Source: an uncultured Methanobrevibacter sp.
GTDB lineage: Archaea; Methanobacteriota; Methanobacteria; Methanobacteriales; Methanobacteriaceae
Assembly (NCBI GenBank): GCA_904501935.1
Contig: CAJGDA010000025.1
Location: 1 to 15,411 of the forward strand
Length of the DNA: 15,411 nucleotides
Direction of reading: 5' to 3'
In this document: positions 8,262 to 14,885 of the stretch, piece after piece
Layout: every line of letters starts with the position of its first letter
Numbering within the stretch: position 1 is the first letter of the stretch
Position numbers and translations under genes: made by a program
Notes under the pieces: generated by a model
What the model was told of the DNA's origin: nothing
What the model saw: only the letters and a program-made list of their open reading frames with translations
Databases searched by the model: none

Positions 8262-9841
8262 CTAATGTAAGTTATAACCAAATATGCTCCGAGAAGTGCA
8301 CTGAATACGAAGCCTATAAATCCGATTGCAGAAATATCCCAAACTTTTGGACCTTTATCTGCTAAAATTGCAATAGATGAACCTACAAGCAGTGCGGATA
8401 TGATTAAAGATATGGATAATTGGTTTTTCAATTCATCCAAACCAGTGTGGTTCATATTTAGTTCCAATTGACCTCTTTCGAGTTTATCAAGAGTACTGTT
8501 AAGTCTGTCAGGTAAATCTTTTAATAAATGTTCAATTTCTACAATGTAGTTAAATCCGCCACCTACAAGATTTCCAGGTTCGAATTTTGATCTAATCATG
8601 TCCTTAGCGAACTTTTCAAGTTCCCCAGTGAGATTGAAATGAGGATCTAATTTGTCTCCAGCTTCCTCAATGAGTATCAATCCCCTTCCAATCATTACAA
8701 ATTCTCTTGGAAGAACAATATTATGTGTAATCATGACATTCATTAAATCATCGAATATACCATCCATTTGATCCAAATCAACACCTATGTAAGAATTCAA
8801 TAAGTCATCGACATCTTCCCTAAATTCATCAGTGTTTTGTTCTGGAGTGATAATTTTCATGTAAAGCAATTGATTGATTAAATGATGTGAATTTCCATCT
8901 AACAAAAGCAATATTAATTGAGCGAAGTTTGATCTGAATTCATCGTTTACTACACCCATCATTCCAAAGTCAATATAACAAAGTCTGTTGTCGTGGGTTA
9001 CAAACAAATTGCCCGGGTGTGGATCTGCATGGAAAAATCCATCAATTAACACCTGTTTTAAATAGGATTGGCACCCATATTGTGCAATTTCAGCATTATT
9101 GATGCCTTCAACTTCATTGTCGTATAAATCAGTCACTTCGTATCCGTCAATAAGTTCCATATTTATGAGTTTGGATGTACAATATTCAGGATAAACTTCA
9201 GGTATTTTAATATAATCAACTTCTTCAAAGTTTTTTGTTATTTTGCTAATATTCTTAACTTCTTCCATGTAGTTTAATTCTTTGAAGATGGATCTTTCAA
9301 ATTCTTTGGCCATTGCAGGCAAGTTATACATTCTTGATCCGGAAATATGTTTGTCAACGGTTCCAGCCAATCTGTTTAATATTTTTACATCAGGCACAAT
9401 AACATCATAAATGCCTGGTTTTTGAACTTTTACAGCAACTTCCATGTCATTTTCTTTTAATCTAGCTTTATAAACCTGACCGATTGATGCGGAACCTAGA
9501 GGTTCTTCATTAAATTCAGAATAGACCTCTTCCAATGGTTGTCCAAGTTCGCCTTCAATTACTCCCCTAATTTCATCAAAAGGAGTTACAGGAGTATTGT
9601 CCCTAAGCATTTTTAAATCATCAGCTATTTCATTACCAACCATATCGGGCCTTGTGGCTAACAGTTGACCTAATTTAATGAATGCTGGACCTAATTCTTC
9701 CATTGCATATCTTAAATCTGAAACTTCAAAGTCCTCGTCGTCTTCATTATTTTTTAATAGTTTTGCCAAGTGGTGTCTTTTTGCAACACCCATAATCTCA
9801 TCAAAACGTTTCCTTGCAACTTTTTTATCTTCCTTCGCCAT
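8255..9841 (-). CDS. ABC1/UbiB-family atypical kinase-like membrane protein (DFG form)
   Basis: 528 residues, similar along most of its length to the protein at 5570-7222. Motifs: K-x-G-Q (K56, G58, Q59, then ATRPDM), loop GSASIGQV (116-123), VAVK with K138, HADPHPGN (271-278), and D291-F-G followed by MMG. All catalytic-type residues expected of the family are present. Hydrophobic segments at about 474-493 and 503-525 predict a C-terminal membrane hairpin. Family knowledge suggests an ATP-dependent role with lipid or isoprenoid partners; nothing here names a substrate. The ATG is preceded by GGTGAT (9850-9845), tight but typical, and by a good TATA box near 9895. The downstream secreted-protein gene is on the same strand 111 bases away with its own strong ribosome site. 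It ends in TAG, showing that TAG is used as an ordinary stop here. Confidence 0.92.
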   Translation of the reverse strand: MAKEDKKVARKRFDEIMGVAKRHHLAKLLKNNEDDEDFEVSDLRYAMEELGPAFIKLGQLLATRPDMVGNEIADDLKMLRDNTPVTPFDEIRGVIEGELGQPLEEVYSEFNEEPLGSASIGQVYKARLKENDMEVAVKVQKPGIYDVIVPDVKILNRLAGTVDKHISGSRMYNLPAMAKEFERSIFKELNYMEEVKNISKITKNFEEVDYIKIPEVYPEYCTSKLINMELIDGYEVTDLYDNEVEGINNAEIAQYGCQSYLKQVLIDGFFHADPHPGNLFVTHDNRLCYIDFGMMGVVNDEFRSNFAQLILLLLDGNSHHLINQLLYMKIITPEQNTDEFREDVDDLLNSYIGVDLDQMDGIFDDLMNVMITHNIVLPREFVMIGRGLILIEEAGDKLDPHFNLTGELEKFAKDMIRSKFEPGNLVGGGFNYIVEIEHLLKDLPDRLNSTLDKLERGQLELNMNHTGLDELKNQLSISLIISALLVGSSIAILADKGPKVWDISAIGFIGFVFSALLGAYLVITYIRD

Positions 9842-9889
9842 ATCATCACCAATTTGGTAAATACATATATTGTTTAACTTTTAACTAAT

Positions 9890-9900
9890 TTATAAATATA
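9890..9900 (-). promoter_or_regulatory. TATA box of the second ABC1 kinase gene
   Basis: Read on the minus strand the sequence is TATATTTATAA, about 50-60 bases before the ATG at 9841. Transcription would start near 9865-9870, leaving a leader of about 25-30 bases that includes the GGTGAT ribosome site. It is the best TATA match upstream of this gene. Confidence 0.55.
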
Positions 9901-10344
9901 TCTATTTTTTAATAATTATGAATATAACTTTAAATATTTTCATTTTTATATTATTTTTTAATAAAATTTTAATTTATTATAAGAACATATTGAACTATTA
10001 AATTAAAATAACATTAATTTAATTTTTTTTGTAATTTTATGAAAATATTGGATTAAAATTAGATAATTTGATAGTTATTCATAATTATTATGAAAAAATT
10101 TGAAAAAAAGCAAAAAAATACTTAATATTTATTATGAATATTCAGAATATTGAATTAATATGGAAAATTTAAATAAAAATATGAAATTTTTCTCTAAAAT
10201 AAAAAAAAATTTCAGAAATATTTCAAAAAAAACAGATAATAATCAAATTAATTAATAAAAAATGACATATTTTAACATATTCATATATAAAATTAAACAT
10301 TAAATTAATTAAATGAAATATCATTAGTATAATTTTAAATATTT
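9901..10344. other. AT-rich gene-free spacer
   Basis: Almost pure A/T sequence with short A and T runs and small AT palindromes such as GAATATTC. I found no open frame with codon structure, no RNA gene and no long repeat. It lies upstream of the minus-strand ABC1 gene and before the plus-strand coding relic that starts near 10345. Confidence 0.6.
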
Positions 10345-10549
10345 ATGAAAAAAACAATTATGAAATATTAAAATTATTGCATCCGCTAATCCAACTAGAA
10401 TAATTGCACAACCTATAAAATTAAGATAGGGAGAGTTTAAAAATATTGGTTGGAGAAGAATTTTTATTACATTAATTGTAATTATTGGAACTTACCTTAG
10501 TTCTGCAATAATTGCAAACGTAATCTTAGTCTTATCCGGATCAATCTAA
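10345..10549 (+). pseudogene. Decayed small membrane-protein gene
   Basis: A possible start at 10345 (MKKTIMKY) meets a TAA. Shifting by one base gives NIKIIASANPTRIIAQPIKLR up to an in-frame TAG (10427-10429). The same frame then continues GEFKNIGWRRIFITLIVIIG and on through a hydrophobic stretch ending VILVLSGSI at TAA (10547-10549). The residue composition is strongly protein-like and contrasts with the surrounding A/T runs, so this is best read as a broken gene of about 65 residues with one membrane segment. The segment GWRRIFITLIVIIG loosely resembles the first membrane segment of the nearby CPBP proteases (AWYKPIIVFIIA). This is too weak to assign, and the strand is opposite. Confidence 0.5.
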
Positions 10550-10735
10550 TTGATTCAATTCTATTTTTAATGTTAAAGAAAAAATAAAAGGAATTTTAAA
10601 AAAATGGAATTTATAAAATTAAAAAAATGAGTCTTTAAACTTAAAAAAACAGACAAATAAAAACAACAACAAAAATTAGAAAAAATAAAAAAAATGAGTT
10701 CATATAACAAAATTTAAACTACAATTATCTGTTGC
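10550..10735. other. A-rich spacer, nothing recognised
   Basis: Dominated by poly-A runs on the plus strand (poly-T on minus) with no coding structure. On the minus strand it is the region immediately beyond the CPBP operon terminator, and its further T runs could act as backup termination signals. Confidence 0.5.
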
Positions 10736-10772
10736 AAAAAAAGAAAAAAAAGATTATTCAAATTGAATAATC
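10736..10772 (-). terminator. Intrinsic-type terminator of the CPBP protease operon
   Basis: Bases 10752-10772 form a near-perfect palindrome (GATTATTCAA, one central base, TTGAATAATC). It reaches into the TGA stop codon (10773-10771). On the minus strand it is followed directly by a 16-base tract of T with a single C (10751-10736). Hairpin plus immediate long U tract is the textbook bacterial terminator layout, here in an archaeal genome. Confidence 0.7.
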
Positions 10773-11640
10773 ATGAATTTGATGAATTTTGCGGGATTTC
10801 ACCGAACCAGTCTGTTTTCTCACCAACATAATACATTACGACAAATAGAATTATTTGAAGAACAAAATTTATTGCAACACTAGACAATTGCGGAGATGAA
10901 GTTGAAGTTAAAAGGCCTAACATAATGAATAAACCAACACTGAAATTATTCGCAGTATGCATGGCGGATGCCACTTCCAAACCATTTGTTTTCCAAGTGA
11001 AAAATCCCCACATAAGACCATTAATTAGAATTTCAAAGAATCCTAAACTGTTGTACCCGTGAGCAAATGCAAATATTATGGCCTGAATAATTACCGCCAA
11101 AAGAGGTATTTTAAACCATGACCCTAATGTTTGCATAAGAATTCCACGAAACATAAATTCTTCTGCAATAGACTGGAGCGGTACAGCAATAAAAATTACA
11201 ATCAAAAATAGTATTGAAACTTGATATGTGCCTTTTGCTCCATTTACAGCAATATCGATGAATTGAAAGATTATATATATTATTAGCGGAATTATCAATG
11301 CCTTAAAATAGAGTTTGAAATTCCATCCCCCACGTGAAGATGAATAAGATGAAAATGGCCTATCTTTAACAATTTTTGATGCAACATATAATCCAGGAAC
11401 AAACATGAAAATAATCAAATCTGTTATAATTATTGGCAATGCAGAGTTTAATCCACCACCCCTAAATGATCGTAGTACATCCAAACCAAACGTTAAAGAG
11501 ATACCAAAAACTACAAGTCCTTGAATAATGGCCATTATTAAGGTAGCTATTATAAAAACAATGATTGGCTTGTACCATGCATAGTTTTCAAAAGTTCTTG
11601 GAAATGTAACATAATCCGAAATTTTATCATTTATTGACAT
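10771..11640 (-). CDS. CPBP family intramembrane metalloprotease (second of tandem pair)
   Basis: 289 residues, almost all hydrophobic helices. The three family motifs are present: E160-E161-x3-R165 (EEFMFR), F190-x3-H194 (FAFAH) and H228-x3-N232 (HTANN). These supply the glutamate and histidines thought to bind the catalytic metal in the membrane, as in CAAX prenyl protease Rce1. Bacterial relatives process prenylated proteins or peptides and some give immunity to bacteriocins; no substrate is indicated here. The N-terminal FPRTFENYAWYKP matches FPTTLESYAWYKH of the upstream paralogue, and the regions around EE-x3-R are nearly the same (MQTxGSWFKIP), so the two arose by tandem duplication. 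The start ATG (11640) follows AGGTGAT at 11650-11644 in a 15-base gap, so it is cotranscribed with the upstream copy. Confidence 0.92.
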   Translation of the reverse strand: MSINDKISDYVTFPRTFENYAWYKPIIVFIIATLIMAIIQGLVVFGISLTFGLDVLRSFRGGGLNSALPIIITDLIIFMFVPGLYVASKIVKDRPFSSYSSSRGGWNFKLYFKALIIPLIIYIIFQFIDIAVNGAKGTYQVSILFLIVIFIAVPLQSIAEEFMFRGILMQTLGSWFKIPLLAVIIQAIIFAFAHGYNSLGFFEILINGLMWGFFTWKTNGLEVASAMHTANNFSVGLFIMLGLLTSTSSPQLSSVAINFVLQIILFVVMYYVGEKTDWFGEIPQNSSNS

Positions 11641-11643
11641 ATT

Positions 11644-11650
11644 ATCACCT
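11644..11650 (-). promoter_or_regulatory. Ribosome binding site between the CPBP genes
   Basis: AGGTGAT on the minus strand, 3 bases before the ATG at 11640 and 5 bases after the upstream TAA (11658-11656). It fixes the start of the downstream CPBP gene and supports a single transcript. Confidence 0.6.
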
Positions 11651-11655
11651 ATTAT

Positions 11656-12489
11656 TTATTTTTCTGAACCGAATAGATTAAATTTTTTATCCAATGCAAC
11701 AACAATTATAATCGGAATTAACACCGATACCAAATTAATCACAAAAGTAAATGCACCGTCTGGTGTCAGTCCCTGCTGAAGACCTAATGCCATTGCAAGG
11801 AATGCCATCATATTATTTACCGCGTGCATGGCTGATGAAGATTCCAAACCTTGACTATACCATGTTATCAAACCATAAAAAAATCCTATGCAAAATACAC
11901 CGATAATTGCAAGTATATTGTTAGGATGTAATACTGTAAATATTGCAGCCTGTAGAACGATAGCCACAATTGGTATTTTAAACCATGACCCGAAGGTTTG
12001 CATCAATACCCCACGACATAGGAATTCTTCTGCAAAACCCTGAAATATAGGTAGAATCAAAAACAATATGAGCACTGCAATTGAAGTATGATTTACAATT
12101 GGCACTCCGGAGGCTAAAAGTGGCAATACTTGAACTGCCCCATAAACAATTAAAGTTATAATAAATGTCTTGATGTAAATACCCCAAGACCATTTCCTGA
12201 CTGGTGCTACTTGTGTGGAAAATGGAATTCCATATATTAATTTAAATCCTACATAAATACCGGGAATCAATAGAATCATAGTGATAGCGGAGAAAATAAC
12301 CTTAAGTACTCCACTTGCATTAGGATCTAATCCACTAATACTAAATATCACAAGAGATAGCGCAATAGAAACTATTACAGCTATAATCAATACTAAAATA
12401 TGTTTATACCAGGCATATGATTCTAGAGTTGTTGGAAATGTTGTAAATTCTTTTTCTTCACTTTTATCAAATAGTTTCGATAATTTCAT
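11656..12489 (-). CDS. CPBP family intramembrane metalloprotease (first of tandem pair)
   Basis: 277 residues with about eight hydrophobic segments after a short charged N-terminus (MKLSKLFDKSEEKEF). Family motifs: E154-E155-x3-R159 (EEFLCR), F184-x3-H188 (FTVLH) and H222-x3-N226 (HAVNN); all predicted metal ligands are intact. It is the paralogue of the following gene, with the N-terminal amphipathic motif (FPTTLESYAWYKH) also shared, which may be a lineage-specific feature of this pair. GGGAG at 12503-12499 lies 9 bases upstream of the ATG. A clear TATA box is not obvious just upstream. Two broken small membrane-protein frames on the same strand end only about 45-75 bases before this start, so the gene may have been transcribed from their promoter near 12991. 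Substrate unknown. Confidence 0.92.
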   Translation of the reverse strand: MKLSKLFDKSEEKEFTTFPTTLESYAWYKHILVLIIAVIVSIALSLVIFSISGLDPNASGVLKVIFSAITMILLIPGIYVGFKLIYGIPFSTQVAPVRKWSWGIYIKTFIITLIVYGAVQVLPLLASGVPIVNHTSIAVLILFLILPIFQGFAEEFLCRGVLMQTFGSWFKIPIVAIVLQAAIFTVLHPNNILAIIGVFCIGFFYGLITWYSQGLESSSAMHAVNNMMAFLAMALGLQQGLTPDGAFTFVINLVSVLIPIIIVVALDKKFNLFGSEK

Positions 12490-12531
12490 GAAAAATTGCT
12501 CCCTATTTTTAAATCAATGATTATTTAAGTT

Positions 12532-12711
12532 TTAACGAATTTTTTTGTTTTGCATGTACATTGCCTAAATAAACCCAACTATTGCAACAATTATTAATAC
12601 AAATACATGATTACTAGTGAAAGTTTCAAACCAACCCTGCATTAATCTGCTAACTATAGAAATAACCCCTGACTGTAAAAAGCCAGTAAGTATAGATGCA
12701 ATTAAACTCAT
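12532..12711 (-). pseudogene. Small membrane-protein frame (48 residues to TAG, 59 if read through)
   Basis: From ATG 12711 the frame reads MSLIASILTGFLQSG, an amphipathic middle (SRLMQGWFETF), and a hydrophobic end VFVLIIVAIVGFI, stopping at TAG (12567-12565). Beyond the TAG the frame continues with plausible tail residues AMYMQNKKIR to TAA at 12534-12532, as if a CAG had become TAG. It lies 4 bases after the stop of the upstream broken frame, an operon-like arrangement. No good ribosome site precedes the ATG (a weak GGATG 10 bases away). It could instead be an intact 48-residue peptide gene. Product unrecognised. Confidence 0.45.
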
Positions 12712-12713
12712 AA

Positions 12714-12940
12714 TTATTGCATCCAATTAGTTTCCATAAAAGCAGCAAATATTATTACAGAAATCAGTACTTCTAATGGAAAAACTATAACAGTTAATCA
12801 TGTGTATACTGTAGCTACATATTGGATATGGTGAAAATTGAGTTATTAAAGAATATTAAACCTAAAATCAATGAACAAATTAAGCCCAACTGAAAATTGA
12901 TAAATTCTGTTAAATTAAAAGCAAATTCACTAATATTCAC
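12714..12940 (-). pseudogene. Broken small membrane-protein gene with intact promoter and ribosome site
   Basis: A GTG at 12940, preceded 7 bases earlier by GGTGA (12952-12948), opens 41 residues (NISEFAFNLTEFINF, then hydrophobic LGLICSLILGLIFF) to TAG at 12817-12815. In the shifted frame the coding character resumes: ATVYT, a TGA (12800-12798), then LTVIVFPLEVLISVIIF and on to NWMQ and TAA at 12716-12714. One frameshift and one nonsense change would restore a protein of about 74 residues with two or three membrane segments. A TATA box lies at 12991-13000. The 41-residue product could still be made. I do not recognise the family. Same strand as and upstream of the CPBP proteases. Confidence 0.5.
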
Positions 12941-12990
12941 TTTTCACTCACCAAAACTTAAATCTATGAATTAATATGAAATCAATACAT

Positions 12991-13000
12991 TATAAATATT
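12991..13000 (-). promoter_or_regulatory. TATA box upstream of the broken membrane-protein genes
   Basis: AATATTTATA on the minus strand, about 25 bases before an inferred start near 12967 and some 40 bases before the GGTGA ribosome site. Its position suggests that a transcript is still made, which could run through the broken frames into the CPBP genes. Confidence 0.45.
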
Positions 13001-13046
13001 AATAGAAAAATTAGATTACATTTCTATAATCAAACATTTAACAATA

Positions 13047-13120
13047 TTATTTTTTACTTAAAATGGAATAGACACTTCGTAATGAAATATTTAAAACAGC
13101 GAGAATAAATAATAACCTCC
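13047..13120 (-). other. Orphan ribosome site with a short start-less frame
   Basis: GGAGG (13120-13116) is a strong ribosome-site match on the minus strand. Downstream, the frame from 13106 reads ILAVLNISLRSVYSILSKK to TAA at 13049-13047, but no ATG, GTG or TTG stands at the right distance. It follows the repeat copy at 13145-13355, which carries the corresponding promoter-like region, so it may be the remnant 5' end of a gene lost by decay. Could be chance. Confidence 0.3.
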
Positions 13121-13144
13121 AATTATTTTATGAACACACTTATT

Positions 13145-13355
13145 CAAAGTCAATATACAAAAAATATAATCACATACCAAAAAGGCCAAAACTACCTTTA
13201 AAAATAATTATTATAAGAACTCTTTTTATAAAAATAAAAATAGATAATGAATAATTAAAGTATCCAATATCAAATATCAATTAAAAATAAGAAAAAAGTT
13301 ATTAAACTCTAATAAAGAATATAAAGTCTAAAAATCCTCGTTAAATCTAGTTACC
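13145..13355. repeat. Diverged direct repeat, copy A
   Basis: Matches 14519-14732 in the same orientation. The core 13181-13240 aligns without gaps to 14561-14620, exactly 1380 bases on, at 49 of 60 identical bases. Shared words are GGCCAAAAC, TTAAAAATAATTATT and ACTCTTTTTAT. Outside the core the match is lower and needs gaps. It includes the palindrome AATAATTATT at 13203-13212. No coding frame was found in it. Confidence 0.7.
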
Positions 13356-13405
13356 TATATAATATTCAAAATATAATCTACTTTTCGCTTTAAAATTATA
13401 TAATG

Positions 13406-13504
13406 TTACCAAGAAGCATATAAATTTTCAATTTTGATTTCAACCAAATCCACAATAATTTTATCATTTATTTTATATGCTAAATCATTTTGTAAATGTA
13501 TGCC
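13406..13504 (-). pseudogene. Coding relic downstream of the flavoprotein gene
   Basis: A 32-residue stretch with protein-like composition (GIHLQNDLAYKINDKIIVD, then LVEIKIENLYASW) ends at TAA 13408-13406. It has no start; a TAA precedes it directly. It looks like the last part of a gene whose front has been lost, on the same strand as and just beyond the flavoprotein stop. Family not recognised. Confidence 0.35.
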
Positions 13505-13509
13505 TTAAC

Positions 13510-13526
13510 AAATAATCAAATTATTT
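13510..13526 (-). terminator. Weak hairpin across the flavoprotein stop codon
   Basis: AAATAAT / ATTATTT, a perfect 7-bp inverted repeat with a 3-base loop, spans the TAA (13523-13521). No U tract follows. All pairs are A-T, so stability is low and it may be chance in such AT-rich DNA. Confidence 0.25.
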
Positions 13527-14126
13527 ACTTAATTCAGCACAAATATCAAAAACTTTCTTCAAATCCTTCTTAAATTGTTCTTCTTTAGATTTTAATTTAT
13601 CTTCAGATGCACTTGCACGCTCAACATTGGAAATTTTATGAAATGCATGAATTTCGACATCTCCGTTCAACATTTTAAGCAAATCTTCAGACTTCTTGAG
13701 ATGGGGGCGAATTTTTTCTTCAAAATACTTTTTTGGATAATTTGTTGTATAAAAAAGCCCAACATTAACTTTGCCCTTAAACTTATTTCCTGTTTTATAA
13801 GAAACAATGCAGTAAATCAATCTTTCAAGCAAAGCCAGATAATGACTTGAAGGATATGAGAAAAATATTGGAGCCCCAACTAAAAGACAATCTGAACTTA
13901 AAATTCTTTCAATTAATGGAGAGACCTCATCCTTCAAATAACATTTGCAAATCTCTTCATCATTTTTGCAAATCTGACAAACAGTGCAACCACTTAAATC
14001 AAAATTATACAAATCAACATACTCTACTTCTGAGTCGGCAGATTCAACACCTTTAACAGCACATTTCATAAGTTGTGCTGTACTTCCACTTTTTTTAGGA
14101 TCCGCATTAATGACAATTGTTTTCAT
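13521..14126 (-). CDS. Isf-type iron-sulfur flavoprotein (flavodoxin-fold NAD(P)H/FMN oxidoreductase family)
   Basis: 201 residues from ATG 14126. An in-frame GTG at 14135 is part of the ribosome site AGGTGAG and is unlikely to be the start. The N-terminus MKTIVINADPKKSGSTAQL is the first strand and phosphate loop of an FMN-binding flavodoxin fold; GAPIFFSYPS (85-94) is the second flavin contact. Cysteines C47, C50, C53 and C60 form C-x2-C-x2-C-x6-C, the compact motif that holds the 4Fe-4S cluster in the archaeal iron-sulfur flavoprotein Isf; C62 is extra. Isf proteins pass electrons from ferredoxin and have been linked to oxygen or peroxide defence in methanogens. That role is plausible for a strict anaerobe but not shown here. 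It is preceded by a broken gene ending 1 base before the ATG, lies downstream of a TetR-type regulator gene, and is bracketed by the direct repeats. Confidence 0.88.
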   Translation of the reverse strand: MKTIVINADPKKSGSTAQLMKCAVKGVESADSEVEYVDLYNFDLSGCTVCQICKNDEEICKCYLKDEVSPLIERILSSDCLLVGAPIFFSYPSSHYLALLERLIYCIVSYKTGNKFKGKVNVGLFYTTNYPKKYFEEKIRPHLKKSEDLLKMLNGDVEIHAFHKISNVERASASEDKLKSKEEQFKKDLKKVFDICAELSK

Positions 14127-14127
14127 A

Positions 14128-14460
14128 TTACTCACCTTTACTTAACTGAGCACCAATTTCAAAAGCTGTTTTGAATAGATCCCTTGGAAAAATCCATTTC
14201 AAACAAAAACAACTTGAAAGTCTATTTTCAATGAGATATTGTATCCTCGTCAAGACACTCAATATATGGACTATCCAATCATCATACCGGCAATGGGAAG
14301 TCCTTTAACTTTACATATCTCTTGGTCAATTCTAATAGATTCTTTAAACCTTTCAGAAAGATCTTCATCAAAATTCCACAAATAGAATCCGAACATTTCG
14401 TTCAGTCAGAATAATATTTTCTCCATCAAGTGTATTATAAGATATCAACTTTATTAATAA
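14128..14460 (-). pseudogene. Broken gene formerly in operon with the flavoprotein
   Basis: Fragments follow one another in different frames on the minus strand: LISYNTLDGENIILTE; then EMFGFYLWNFDEDLSERFKE and on to LPIAGMMIG, ending at TAG; then SPYIECLDEDTIS; then LIENRLSSCFCLKWIFPRDL and KTAFEIGAQLSKGE to TAA at 14130-14128. At least three frameshifts separate them. The stop lies 1 base before the flavoprotein ATG and inside its ribosome site, so this was once an adjacent operon gene. The tail (FKTAFEIGAQLSKGE) resembles the flavoprotein's own last helix (LKKVFDICAELSK), which hints at a flavodoxin-type relative. The rest is not recognised. No start codon is identifiable at the upper end. 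Confidence 0.55.
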
Positions 14461-14518
14461 TAAATATTACCAAAATGAAAATCTATGAAAAAACACATAA
14501 TTTTAATTAAATGTTTTC

Positions 14519-14732
14519 ACAGCAAATATGCCAAAAAGAATATATAAACACCAACTCAAAAACGGCCAAAACAACTATTAAAAATAATTATTTAAAAAAC
14601 TCTTTTTATGAAAAATAGAATGAACAATAATTGATTAAACTATCGAATAACCAACACTAATTTAATGTAAATTAAAACAAAAAAGCTGATAAATCTTATA
14701 AAGACTATAAATCATTGTAATATCTTGTTGCC
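14519..14732. repeat. Diverged direct repeat, copy B
   Basis: Partner of 13145-13355. It lies between the TetR-type gene and the broken flavoprotein-operon gene, where a promoter for the latter would be expected. On the minus strand it includes a TATA-like GTTTATATATTC (14549-14538) and the 12-base palindrome AAATAATTATTT (14582-14593). A duplicated promoter/operator region is the simplest reading. Confidence 0.7.
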
Positions 14733-14885
14733 CGTGCACTATACAAAATATTTATTGCTTTTGGTTCCTGCATCATATTTATTTGATTAATTTTCTTTAA
14801 AAAGAAGTTTTCTGAAAAGACAAACTATTAACAAAATAAAAAATTAAAATTAACCTGAATTGAAAAAATTAAAAAAAAATATTGA
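14733..14885. other. Spacer after the TetR-type gene
   Basis: No coding structure seen. Just past the TetR-type stop the minus strand has a long T tract (14879-14871) and a loose inverted repeat TTGAAAAA / TTTTTCAA flanking it, suitable for termination of the TetR transcript. Confidence 0.35.

Noticed and set aside
9901..10344. Replication origin in the AT-rich spacer
   Set aside because: No repeated origin-recognition-box-like G-rich motifs and no neighbouring cdc6/orc1 gene; AT richness alone is common in this genome.
13638..14056. Plus-strand frames of about 70 residues opposite the flavoprotein
   Set aside because: They are antisense shadows of the flavoprotein, without ribosome sites or recognisable domains.
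14127..14135. GTG at 14135 as the start of the flavoprotein
   Set aside because: The GTG is inside AGGTGAG, which is the ribosome site for the ATG at 14126, and the flavodoxin fold begins directly with MKTIVIN.
13145..14732. CRISPR array or inverted-repeat mobile element (MITE) for the repeated segments
   Set aside because: There are only two diverged copies, in direct orientation, 1380 bases apart, with no terminal inverted repeats or target-site duplication visible.
12490..14885. tRNA or other stable RNA genes in the spacers
   Set aside because: No cloverleaf, GC-rich island or conserved TTC-type arm was found; the spacers are uniformly AT-rich.
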